64,000 bases of DNA. It comes from Bradyrhizobium sp. S69 (GTDB taxonomy: Bacteria; Pseudomonadota; Alphaproteobacteria; Rhizobiales; Xanthobacteraceae). Positions 11,504-20,478 of the stretch are shown here, piece after piece. A program made the position numbers and the translations under genes. Position 1 is the stretch's first letter, and each line of letters opens with the position of its first letter. The notes under the pieces were generated by a model. That model had not been told where the DNA came from. It ran no database searches and saw only the letters and a program-made list of their open reading frames with translations. The stretch is taken from assembly GCF_009766005.1 (NCBI RefSeq), contig NZ_LMUK01000006.1:107542-171541 (forward strand). Reading direction: 5' to 3'.

Positions 11504-12739
11504 ATGATGCTATCTCGACAAAAATTACGTATCGCCGCGTTCTCGACGGCGGTCATCGCTTTCGCGGCCACCAGCGGTGGTGCACTCGCCCAAAAGAAAT
11601 ACGACACCGGCGCGACCGATACCGAGATCAAGCTCGGCAATATCATGCCCTATAGCGGTCCGGCGTCGGCCTACGGCGTGATCGGCAAGATCGAAGACGC
11701 CTACTTCAAGATGATCAACGAGCAGGGCGGCATCAATGGCCGCAAGATCAATTTCATCAGCTACGACGACAGCTACAGCCCGCCGAAGGCGGTCGAGCAG
11801 GCGCGCAAGCTGGTGGAGAGCGACGAAGTCCTGCTGCTGTTCGGCCCGCTCGGCACACCGTCGAACTCGGCGATCCAGAAATACGCCAACTCCAAGAAGG
11901 TGCCGCAGCTATTCGTTGCGACCGGCGCCACCAAGTTCGGCGACTACAAGGATTTTCCCTGGACCATGGGCTGGCAGCCGCCCTACCAGAGCGAAGGCCG
12001 CATCTACGCGAAATATCTCCTGAAGGAGAAGCCGGACGCCAAGGTCGCGATCATGTACCAGAACGACGATTTCGGTAAGGATCTGCTGAAGGGCCTCAAG
12101 GACGGTCTCGGCGACAAGGCGGCGTCGATGATCGTGGCCGAGGAAAGCTACGAGGTTTCCGAGCCGACCATCGACTCCCACATCGTCAAGCTGAAATCCT
12201 CCGGCGCCGACGTCTATTTCAGCATGACCACGCCGAAATTCTCCGCCCAGAGCATCAAGAAGGTCGCCGAGATCGGCTGGAAGCCGATGTACTTCCAGAG
12301 CAATGTCGGCGCCTCCGTCGGCTCGGTGCTGCAGCCGGCCGGCTTTGAGAACGCACAAGGCATTCTCTCGGCGGCTTACGCCAAGGACGGCGCCGATTCG
12401 CAATGGGACAACGACGAGGGCATGAAGAAATTCTACGCCTTCCTCGCCAAATATGCGCCGGAGGCCAACAAGGCCGACGGCTCCGTGGTGTTCGGCTATG
12501 GCCAGGCCCAGACCATGGTTCAGGTGCTGAAGCAGGCCGGCGATGACCTGACCCGCGAGAACGTCATGAAGCAGGCCGCGAGCCTCAAGGACTTCACGCC
12601 CGACACCTTGCTGCCGGGCGTCAAGATCAATACCAGCGCGACCGATTTCTATCCGGTCGAACAGCTTCAGATGATGCGGTTCAAGGACCAGAAGTGGGAA
12701 CTGTTCGGCCCCGTCATCAGCGGCGACGTCGGCGGCTAA
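11504..12739 (+). CDS. ABC transporter substrate-binding protein (LivK-type), copy 1
   Basis: 411 residues (ATG at 11504 or 11507, with AGGAAAC as ribosome site). A Sec signal peptide covers about the first 29 residues and ends GGALAQ. The mature protein opens KKYDTGATDTEIKLGNIMPYSGPASAYG, a type I periplasmic binding fold (Peripla_BP_6). It has no lipobox Cys. It is closely similar along its whole length to the next gene, so this is a tandem duplication. It delivers substrate to LivH/LivM. Solute-binding proteins beside pim genes in Rhodopseudomonas bind fatty or dicarboxylic acids as I recall; the ligand here is unproven. Confidence 0.9.
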   Translation: MMLSRQKLRIAAFSTAVIAFAATSGGALAQKKYDTGATDTEIKLGNIMPYSGPASAYGVIGKIEDAYFKMINEQGGINGRKINFISYDDSYSPPKAVEQARKLVESDEVLLLFGPLGTPSNSAIQKYANSKKVPQLFVATGATKFGDYKDFPWTMGWQPPYQSEGRIYAKYLLKEKPDAKVAIMYQNDDFGKDLLKGLKDGLGDKAASMIVAEESYEVSEPTIDSHIVKLKSSGADVYFSMTTPKFSAQSIKKVAEIGWKPMYFQSNVGASVGSVLQPAGFENAQGILSAAYAKDGADSQWDNDEGMKKFYAFLAKYAPEANKADGSVVFGYGQAQTMVQVLKQAGDDLTRENVMKQAASLKDFTPDTLLPGVKINTSATDFYPVEQLQMMRFKDQKWELFGPVISGDVGG

Positions 12740-12783
12740 CGCTCACCACTACCCGCTAGAGCGGCTGTGAAGCTAATCTCGTA

Positions 12784-12894
12784 CGTCATCCTGAGGTGCT
12801 CGCCGTCTTCGGCGAGCCTCGAAGGATGGCTGCGGGCACAGCGCTGAACAGCATCCTTCGAGACGCGGCCAAAAGGCCGCTCCTCAGGATGACG
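12784..12894. repeat. Paired palindromic intergenic repeat (TCATCCTGAGG / CTCGAAGGATG class)
   Basis: The arms are CGTCATCCTGAGGTGCTCG...CTCGAAGGATGG and CATCCTTCGAG...CTCCTCAGGATGACG. It sits between the two LivK genes. The remaining bases to 13138 hold a terminator hairpin and a short untranslated leader. The same class is at 15778 and 44774. Confidence 0.85.
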
Positions 12895-13005
12895 GTTCCG
12901 GTGTGTCCCCGCGAGAGCGGGGCGAGGAGCGAAGGGGCGCCAGCGCTGCTCTCCAGCGGGTTCAAATTAGGTCAGTGACCACGACCTAAACCTCGACTAA
13001 ATAAC

Positions 13006-13037
13006 GCCCCCTGCGACCTCGTCGCGGGGGGCTTTTT
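13006..13037 (+). terminator. Rho-independent terminator after LivK copy 1
   Basis: The stem GCCCCCTGCGAC / GTCGCGGGGGGC is 12 bp including one G-U pair, with loop CTC, followed by TTTTT. It should separate the first LivK transcript from the second LivK. Confidence 0.8.
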
Positions 13038-13138
13038 GTTGATGGGGTTCCCGCAAGGGTATTGAATGGCCAGAGGGGCGCAACAAGCGATCCCCGTCAA
13101 AAAAATCGACACATCACCGCGATCCCAAGGAGATCAAA

Positions 13139-14368
13139 ATGTCCGCACTCCAGTTGCGAATGGGAGCCGTGTCGGCTGCCCTCGTGATACTTGCTGCCTC
13201 CAGCAGCGCATGCCTTGCCCAGAAACATTACGATTCCGGCGCCACCGATACCGAGATCAAGATCGGCAACATCATGCCCTACAGCGGACCTGCGTCCGCC
13301 TATGGCGTCATCGGCAGGACCGAGGCGGCGTTCTTCAAGAAGATCAACGATGCCGGCGGCATCAACGGCCGCAAGATCAATTTCGTCAGCTATGACGACG
13401 CCTATAGCCCGCCGAAAGCCGTCGAGCAGGCGCGCAAGCTGGTGGAGAGCGACGAGGTGCTCTTGGTGTTCAATTCGCTGGGGACGCCATCGAACTCGGC
13501 GATCCAGAAATACATGAACTCCAAGAAGGTGCCGCAACTGTTCGTCGCTACCGGCGCCACCAAATGGAACGACCCGAAGAATTTCCCGTGGACCATGGGA
13601 TGGCAGCCCAGCTACCAGAGCGAAACGCAGATCTATGCCAAGTACCTTTTGAAGAACAAACCCGACGCCAAGATCGCGGTGCTCTATCAGAACGATGATT
13701 ACGGCAAGGATTATCTGAAAGGCCTCAAGGACGGCCTCGGCGCCAAAGCGGCCTCGATGATCGTCGCCGAGGAAAGTTACGAAACCACGGAACCCACGAT
13801 CGACAACCACATCGTCAAACTCAAATCCAGCGGCGCCGACGTCTTCATGGATATCGCGACGCCGAAATTTGCCGCCCAGGCGATCAAGAAGGTCGCCGAG
13901 ATCGAATGGAAACCGCTGCATCTCCTCAACAACGTCTCGGCATCGGTCGGCAGCGTAATCAAGCCCGCGGGCTACCCAAACGCCCAGGACATCATTTCCG
14001 CCAATTATCTGAAGGACGCTTCCGACCCGCAGTGGAACGACGATCCCGGCATGAAGGCGTTCTACGCGTTCATGGCCAAGGATTTCCCGGAAGGCGACAG
14101 GCTCGATAATGGCACCGTCGTCGGCTACAGCGTCGCCTCGACGCTGGTCCAGGTGCTGACACAATGCGGCGACGACCTCACCCGCGACAACGTCATGAAG
14201 CAGGCGGCCAACCTGAAGAACTTCCGGGTCGAAACGCTGCTGCCCGGCATCAAGATCGATACCAGCGCGACCGATTTCGCCCCGATCTCCTCGCTTCAGC
14301 TGATGAAGTTCAAGGGCGAGCGGTGGGAACTGTTCGGTGACGTCATCAGCGCGGATGTCGGCGGCTGA
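13139..14368 (+). CDS. ABC transporter substrate-binding protein (LivK-type), copy 2
   Basis: 409 residues with a signal peptide ending SSACLAQ. The mature N-terminus KHYDSGATDTEIKIGNIMPYSGPAS nearly repeats that of copy 1, and similarity continues to the shared ending W-ELFG-VIS-DVGG. A Cys lies in the signal region (SSSACLAQ), but the lipobox is poor. AAGGAG precedes the ATG. It probably serves the same LivHMGF importer with a different ligand range, because ligand-pocket segments differ (FNSLGTPSN versus FGPLGTPSN). It is flanked by terminators on both sides, so it may have its own promoter. Confidence 0.9.
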   Translation: MSALQLRMGAVSAALVILAASSSACLAQKHYDSGATDTEIKIGNIMPYSGPASAYGVIGRTEAAFFKKINDAGGINGRKINFVSYDDAYSPPKAVEQARKLVESDEVLLVFNSLGTPSNSAIQKYMNSKKVPQLFVATGATKWNDPKNFPWTMGWQPSYQSETQIYAKYLLKNKPDAKIAVLYQNDDYGKDYLKGLKDGLGAKAASMIVAEESYETTEPTIDNHIVKLKSSGADVFMDIATPKFAAQAIKKVAEIEWKPLHLLNNVSASVGSVIKPAGYPNAQDIISANYLKDASDPQWNDDPGMKAFYAFMAKDFPEGDRLDNGTVVGYSVASTLVQVLTQCGDDLTRDNVMKQAANLKNFRVETLLPGIKIDTSATDFAPISSLQLMKFKGERWELFGDVISADVGG

Positions 14369-14398
14369 CGCTGCCGCCGGTTCGCTTGCCAACGGAGG

Positions 14399-14430
14399 CC
14401 CCCGCAACCGGTTTGCGGGGGTTTTCTTTT
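14399..14430 (+). terminator. Rho-independent terminator after LivK copy 2
   Basis: The stem CCCCCGCAA / TTGCGGGGG has loop CCGGT and is followed by TTTTCTTTT. It lies 30 bp after the stop codon. Confidence 0.85.
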
Positions 14431-14487
14431 GCCGAAATCGGATGGATAACCGCTGTCCCGAGTTTCAATCCCCGAGCTTGTGAACCG

Positions 14488-15768
14488 ATGACCGATCGAC
14501 GTCCCCTCCTGCGCGCCATCTTCGATGCCGCCGTTGCCGCAGCCCATCCCGATGTCGTGCTGTCGGCGCATTTGCCCAACGCGCCGGTGGGCCGGGTGAT
14601 CTGTCTTGCCGCCGGCAAGGGCGCCGCCGCCATGGCGGTGGCGGCGGAGCGGCATTATCTCGACGGCCTCGGGCTGGAGCCATCGCGCCTGATCGGTATC
14701 GCCACCACGCGCCACGGCCACGGCCTGCCGACGCGGCGCATCAGGGTGGTCGAGGCCGGCCATCCGGTGCCCGACGAGGCTGGACTGAAGGGCGCGGCCG
14801 ACAGCCTGGAACTGGCCGCGACCGCGGACGCCGGCGACCTGCTGCTGGTGCTGCTGACGGGCGGCGGCTCGGCGAACTGGATCGCGCCGGTTGACGGCGT
14901 GTCGTTCGTGCAGAAGCAACAGGTGACGCGGGCGCTGTTGCGCTCGGGGGCGCCGATCGGCGAGATCAACACCGTGCGCAAGCATTTGTCGCGGATCAAG
15001 GGCGGCCGGCTCGCGCGCGCCGGGAAGCGCGCCGAGATCGTGACCTTGGCGATCTCCGACGTTCCACGCGACGATCCTTCGGCAATTGCGTCGGGGCCGA
15101 CGGTGCCCGACCCGACTACGCTTTCGGATGCCCGCGCCATCCTCGCGAAATACGATTTGACCGTCGACGACGCCGTCCGCCACGCGCTCGACGACCTCCA
15201 TAATGAAAGCTGCAAGCCCGGCGATGCGGCCTTCGCGCGCGCGCGGTTCGAGCTGATCGCGCAGCCGCGGGCCGCGCTCGACGCCGCGATCAAATTGACA
15301 AAAGACGCCGGCTACGAGGTCATCGATCTCGGCGCTGACCTGGAGGGCGAAGCCCGCGATGTCGCCGCCGATCATGCCCGACTGGCGTTGCAGGCGCGCC
15401 GCGACGGCAAGCGCGTCGCGATCCTGTCCGGCGGCGAATTGACCGTGACGGTGCGCGGCAACGGCCACGGCGGCCCCAACCAGGAATATGCGCTGGCGCT
15501 GGCCAGCCTGCTCAAGGACACGCCGAATGTTTCAGCGCTGGCGGCCGATACCGATGGCGCCGATGGCGGCGCCGGCGACGCCACCGATCCCGCCGGCGCG
15601 ATGATCGATCAGGCCACCTTTGCCAGAATGAAATCGCTCGGCCTCGATCCCAAGGCCTATCTGGAAAACAACGACGCCACCGCGTTCTTTGCCGCGACCG
15701 GCGATCTGTTGCTGACAGGGCCGACATTGACCAATGTCAACGACGTCAGGGTGATCCTGGTGGATTGA
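14488..15768 (+). CDS. Glycerate 2-kinase / MOFRL-family protein (GckA/TtuD-like)
   Basis: 426 residues. The start ATG at 14488 is chosen because an upstream in-frame start would lie inside the terminator. The DUF4147/GCK domain shows CLAAGKGAAAMAVAAERHY and LLTGGGSANWIAP; the C-terminal MOFRL domain shows SGGELTVTVRGNGHGGPNQEYALAL and AADTDGADGGAGDATDPAGAMID. The family phosphorylates D-glycerate to 2-phosphoglycerate and was earlier called hydroxypyruvate reductase. It stands alone between a terminator and a palindromic repeat, so its link to the transporter is not shown. Confidence 0.88.
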   Translation: MTDRRPLLRAIFDAAVAAAHPDVVLSAHLPNAPVGRVICLAAGKGAAAMAVAAERHYLDGLGLEPSRLIGIATTRHGHGLPTRRIRVVEAGHPVPDEAGLKGAADSLELAATADAGDLLLVLLTGGGSANWIAPVDGVSFVQKQQVTRALLRSGAPIGEINTVRKHLSRIKGGRLARAGKRAEIVTLAISDVPRDDPSAIASGPTVPDPTTLSDARAILAKYDLTVDDAVRHALDDLHNESCKPGDAAFARARFELIAQPRAALDAAIKLTKDAGYEVIDLGADLEGEARDVAADHARLALQARRDGKRVAILSGGELTVTVRGNGHGGPNQEYALALASLLKDTPNVSALAADTDGADGGAGDATDPAGAMIDQATFARMKSLGLDPKAYLENNDATAFFAATGDLLLTGPTLTNVNDVRVILVD

Positions 15769-15777
15769 CACCGGGGA

Positions 15778-15886
15778 CGTCATCCTGAGGAGCGCGTCTT
15801 CGCGCGTCTCGAAGGATGGTGTTCAGCTTTGTGCTTGCGACCATCCTTCGAGGCGCGCAAGAAAGTGCGCGCACCTCAGGATGACG
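15778..15886. repeat. Paired palindromic intergenic repeat (TCATCCTGAGG class)
   Basis: The arms are CGTCATCCTGAGGAGCGCG...CTCGAAGGATGG and CCATCCTTCGAG...CACCTCAGGATGACG. It lies between the convergent glycerate kinase and marR genes and may also act as a terminator. Confidence 0.85.
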
Positions 15887-15895
15887 GCTTACCGC

Positions 15896-16429
15896 TCAAA
15901 ACTCCCGTGCGATCGTCGCCAGCATTTCGAGCAGCGCGACGCGGTTGACGGGGCCGAGCAATTCGTTGAGGCGGGCCTCGTGCTTGGTGGCGACCAGCTT
16001 CTTGGCGCGGGCCAGCACGGCCCGGCCCTTGTCGGTGAGCACCAGGATGTGGGAGCGGCGATCATTAATGGAGCGCATCCGCGCGCACAGATCGCGGCTT
16101 TCCAGCCCGTCGAGCATGGTCACGAAATTCGGCCTGAGAATGCCGAGCGTATTGGCGATTTCGGTCTGGTTGCGCCCCGGATTATTGTCGAGCAGCAGCA
16201 GCACCGAGAATTGCGCGGGGGTCAGTTGCAAGGTCGCCACGCAGCGCAGGAAGTCCTCGAATACTTTCAACTGCGCCCGCTTGAGCGAGTAGCCGAGCAA
16301 TTCCGACAATTCGCCCAACTGCAACTCGCCGGCCTCGGCAACACCCTCGGCCCGGTCCTTGCGGGCGGGGCGCGGGGCCTTTTCGGGGTCGCCGGCAGTC
16401 TTCAATGTCGCGCTCTTGGAAACAGTCAT
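15896..16429 (-). CDS. couR: MarR-family transcriptional regulator (CouR-like)
   Basis: 177 residues. A basic N-terminal tail of about 35 residues precedes the MarR winged helix (LTPAQFSVLLLLDNNPGRNQTEIANTLGILRPNFVTMLDGLESRDL, wing RSINDRRSHILVLTDKG). It is divergent from an ABC importer and at the end of a cluster whose gene order matches that of CouR in Rhodopseudomonas palustris, a repressor released by p-coumaroyl-CoA. Nested palindromes in the divergent gap would let it repress itself and the importer. The name is an inference from synteny and family. Confidence 0.75.
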   Translation of the reverse strand: MTVSKSATLKTAGDPEKAPRPARKDRAEGVAEAGELQLGELSELLGYSLKRAQLKVFEDFLRCVATLQLTPAQFSVLLLLDNNPGRNQTEIANTLGILRPNFVTMLDGLESRDLCARMRSINDRRSHILVLTDKGRAVLARAKKLVATKHEARLNELLGPVNRVALLEMLATIAREF

Positions 16430-16502
16430 CGCTCGCGGTTCGCAATCTCGCTAGATTGAAGGAACGGACCTGCGCCGCTTTTTCCGGCCCGGGCTTGAGA
16501 TT

Positions 16503-16536
16503 ATATTTGATAATTGTTATCCACTATATCAAATAT
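16503..16536. promoter_or_regulatory. Candidate MarR operator (nested palindromes)
   Basis: ATATTTGATA at 16503-16512 is an exact complement of TATCAAATAT at 16527-16536. Inside are GATAA-TTG-TTATC (16509-16521) and GTTAT-N5-ATATC (16516-16530). It lies in the AT-rich centre of the marR/importer divergent gap and resembles sites before couA and pobA. Confidence 0.6.
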
Positions 16537-16643
16537 CGGCAGGCTTTTTCAACTGCTGTTATCGAAGGCACGTTCGGGCGGCCTCAACGGGCGCGGCCGG
16601 CGGACGTCTTTCGGGGGATCGCCTGTAGGGGGAGCGTCCGGTC

Positions 16644-17684
16644 TTGAACACGACGATCATGCTGTTCCTGGTGCAGGACGGCATTACCAATGGCGCGATC
16701 TACGCGTTGCTCGGCCTGGCGCTGGTGCTGGTGTTCGCGGTCACGCGCGTGATCCTGATTCCGCAGGGCGAATTCGTCACCTATGGCGCGCTGACCTATG
16801 CCTCGCTCTCGGCGGGCCAGTTTCCGGGCACCGCGCGGCTGGCGCTGGCGATGGGGATCGTGGCGTTCGGTTTTGACATTTATGTCGCCCGAAAGTCGCT
16901 GCGCCGGCGTTTGGTCGGCCGCGCCATCATCGTCAATATCGCGCTGCCTGCGATCGTGTTCGCGCTGACCTATGCGCTTGTCGGCCACCCAAGCGGCATC
17001 GCGGTTAACATCGCGCTGTCGCTGGCGATCGTCGCCATGATCGGGCTGTTTCTGTATCGCATCGCGTTTCAGCCGATCGCGCACACCTCGGTGCTGGTGC
17101 TGCTGATCGCCTCGGTCGGCTGCCATCTGGCGATGCAGGGCTTTGGACTGCTGTTCTTCGGCGCCGAAGGCCAGCGCGGCCCTGCGCTGTCGAACGCGGC
17201 CTTCACGCTGGGTCCCCTACGGTTTACCGGCCAGAGCATCGCGGTCTATGTCGTCACCGCAGCCTTCATCGTCGGTCTGTGGCTGTTTTTCGGCTTTACG
17301 CTGACCGGCAAGGCGCTGCGCGCCACCGCGGTCAATCGCCTCGGCGCCCGTCTGGTCGGAATCCGCACCACCTTGGCGGGGCAGCTCGCCTTCCTGATGG
17401 CCGCCTTGATCGGCGCGGTCTCGGGAATCCTGATCGTGCCGATCACCACGCTGTATTACGACACCGGATTCCTGATCGGCCTGAAGGGCTTTGTCGCCGC
17501 GATCATCGGCGGCCTCGTCAGCTATCCCTTGACCGCGGTCGCAGCCCTCGTCGTCGGCATCGTGGAGGCGTTCTCCTCGTTCTACGCCAGCGATTTCAAG
17601 GAGGTCATCGTGTTCACGCTGATCCTTCCGGTGCTGGTGTTGCGGTCGCTGGCACAGCCCGCGGTCGAGGAGGAGAAGGATTGA
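16644..17684 (+). CDS. Branched-chain-type ABC transporter permease (LivH; part of CouSTU-like importer)
   Basis: 346 residues from a TTG start at 16644, preceded by GGGGGAG. The LivH opening QDGITNGAIYALLGLALVLVFAVTRVILIPQGEFV is clear, and the cytoplasmic coupling loop is ALRATAVNRLGARLVGIRTT. It is longer than the LivH at 9393 by an extra hydrophilic/hydrophobic insert near residues 75-130. Its TGA overlaps the ATG of the fused LivM-LivG gene. In R. palustris the CouPSTU ABC system takes up p-coumarate and related phenylpropanoids; assignment here is by synteny. Confidence 0.85.
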   Translation: MNTTIMLFLVQDGITNGAIYALLGLALVLVFAVTRVILIPQGEFVTYGALTYASLSAGQFPGTARLALAMGIVAFGFDIYVARKSLRRRLVGRAIIVNIALPAIVFALTYALVGHPSGIAVNIALSLAIVAMIGLFLYRIAFQPIAHTSVLVLLIASVGCHLAMQGFGLLFFGAEGQRGPALSNAAFTLGPLRFTGQSIAVYVVTAAFIVGLWLFFGFTLTGKALRATAVNRLGARLVGIRTTLAGQLAFLMAALIGAVSGILIVPITTLYYDTGFLIGLKGFVAAIIGGLVSYPLTAVAALVVGIVEAFSSFYASDFKEVIVFTLILPVLVLRSLAQPAVEEEKD

Positions 17685-19455
17685 TGGCGATGCCGCAGCG
17701 GTTGCCGATCCTTCTGTTCGCGCTGGTGATGGCGGCGATTCCGTTCGTCCCCGGCATGCCGCCATTCTGGATCGTGCTGTTGGACAATATCGGCCTGTCG
17801 GCGTTGGTGGCGATGGGCCTCGTGCTCTTGACCGGCGTCGGCGGCCTGACCTCGTTCGGCCAGGCGGCGTTCTGCGGCTTTGGCGCCTACACCACGGCGG
17901 TGCTGACCACGACCTACGGCCTGTCGCCATGGCTGACCTTGCCGCTGTCGCTCTTGGTCAGCGGCATCGCCGCGGTGGTGCTCGGGCTGGTCACGGTGCG
18001 GCTGTCCGGCCATTATCTGCCGCTCGGCACCATCGCCTGGGGCATCGGGCTGTTTTATCTGTTCAGCAAGCTGGAGTTCCTCGGCCGCAATGACGGAATT
18101 TCCGGGATCCCGCCGCTGTCGATCGGCTCCCTCAGGATGATCGATCCCGGAACCATCTACTTCGCGATCTGGATCGCGGTATTGATCGCGGCACTGCTGA
18201 CAATGAACCTGCTGGACTCCCGCACCGGCCGCGCGATCCGCGCGCTGCGCCGCGGCCACATCGCTGCCGAGGCGTTCGGGGTGCACGCGCCGCGCGCCAA
18301 ACTTTTGGTGTTCATCTATGCGGCGGTGCTGGCCGGCCTGTCCGGCTGGCTCTATGCGCATTTCGTCCGCGCCGCCAACCCGACACCGTTCGGCGCGCAG
18401 GCCGGCATCGAATATCTGTTCGTCGCGGTGGTTGGTGGCGCCGGCTATGTCTGGGGCGGCGTGCTGGGTGCGGCCATCGTCGTGATCCTGAAGGAAGTGC
18501 TGCAGAGCTATTTGCCGCTGATCTTCGGCGGCTCCAGCCAGCTCGAGACCATCGTGTTCGGCATCCTGCTGGTGACGCTGTTGCAGCTCGCACCGACCGG
18601 CGTCTGGCCCTGGCTGATGGCACGATTGCCCTTCACGCCGATCCGCAAGCGGCCGGATATGTCGCTGACCTTGCCGCCCAGGTCGCGCGCGACGGCGACG
18701 CCTTCGGTGTTGCTGCAGATCGACCACGCGCGCAAACAATTCGGCGGCGTGATCGCGGTCAACGACGTCTCCTTCGATGTGCAGGCCCGCGAGATCGTCG
18801 CGCTGATCGGGCCCAACGGCGCCGGCAAAAGCACCACCTTCAATCTCATCACCGGCGTGCTGACCGCCTCCAGCGGCAGGATTTCCGTGCTCGGCAAGGC
18901 CATCAACAATGCGCCGCCGCAGGACATCGTCAAACTCGGCATCAGTAGGACTTTCCAGCATGTCAAACTGGTGCCTGACATGACCGTGCTGGAGAACGTC
19001 GCGATCGGCGCGCATCTGCGTGGTCATTGCGGCGCCATCTCCAGTATGTTCCGGCTCGACCGCGCCGACGAAGCGCGATTGCTGGCGGAAGCGGCGCGCC
19101 AGATCGAGCGCGTCGGATTGGGCGAGCAGATCAACCAGCTTGCCGGCAGTCTCTCGCTCGGCCAGCAACGCATCGTCGAGATCGCGCGCGCGCTGTGCGT
19201 CGACCCGATCCTGCTGCTGCTCGATGAGCCCGCCGCGGGGTTGCGGCACATGGAGAAGCAACAGCTCGCGAGCCTGCTGCGCCAGTTGCGCGACGGCGGC
19301 ATGTCGGTGCTGCTGGTCGAGCACGACATGGGATTCGTGATGGATCTGGCCGACCGCATCGTGGTGCTCGACTTCGGCACCAAGATCGCTGAGGGCACGC
19401 CGGGCGCGATCAAGTCCAACCCCGATGTGATCAAGGCCTATCTCGGAGCGGTCGC

Positions 19456-19459
<4 letters not shown>
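17684..19459 (+). CDS. Fused LivM permease - LivG ATPase (CouSTU-like importer)
   Basis: 591 residues from the ATG at 17684, overlapping the previous stop, with GGAGGAGAAGG ahead. Residues about 1-320 are the LivM permease (LLTGVGGLTSFGQAAFCGFGAYTTAVL and loop IRALRRGHIAAEAFGVHAPRAK). Residues about 340-591 are the LivG ATPase, with Walker A GPNGAGKST, signature LSLGQQRIVEIARAL, Walker B ILLLLDEPAAGL and H-loop VEHDMGFVMDLADR. A hydrophilic linker rich in R/T/S joins them. The fusion fixes one ATPase per permease. The LivF gene overlaps its end by four bases. Confidence 0.9.
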
Positions 19460-20211
<752 letters not shown>

Positions 20212-20238
20212 AGTTCATCGCGCAGTGACGCGCTCGAC

Positions 20239-20265
20239 TTCCCTCCCCCTTGCGGGGAGGGGCGA
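20239..20265. repeat. Half copy of CTCCCCTCCCCC-class palindrome
   Basis: A single hairpin TTCCCTCCCCC-TTGC-GGGGAGGGG follows the LivF gene. It lacks the second arm of the pair and may serve as a terminator for the importer operon. The rest of the 267-bp gap shows no gene. Confidence 0.65.
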
Positions 20266-20478
20266 GAAAGATGCGCCGCGGAATCCGTCGCTCCAGTGAC
20301 GACGCTCCTCATGAAATCTTAAGCATATTATCAGTTCGACGAGGGGTGGTGAGTTGAGAAAACACTCTCAACACCGCTGGAACCCTATGTTTGCCGCTCC
20401 AGCAATGGCTTTGCTTTCGGGTTCAAACGGCGGCGGCTTTCAACGGCACCGGTTATCAGCGGTACTCAGGGATCAACG

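Noticed and set aside
12796..12978. 60-codon open frame between the two LivK genes
   Set aside because: It lies almost entirely inside a TCATCCTGAGG palindromic repeat and has no ribosome site.
14386..14487. Upstream extension of the glycerate kinase
   Set aside because: The extension is read through a rho-independent terminator hairpin; the ATG at 14488 begins the conserved part.
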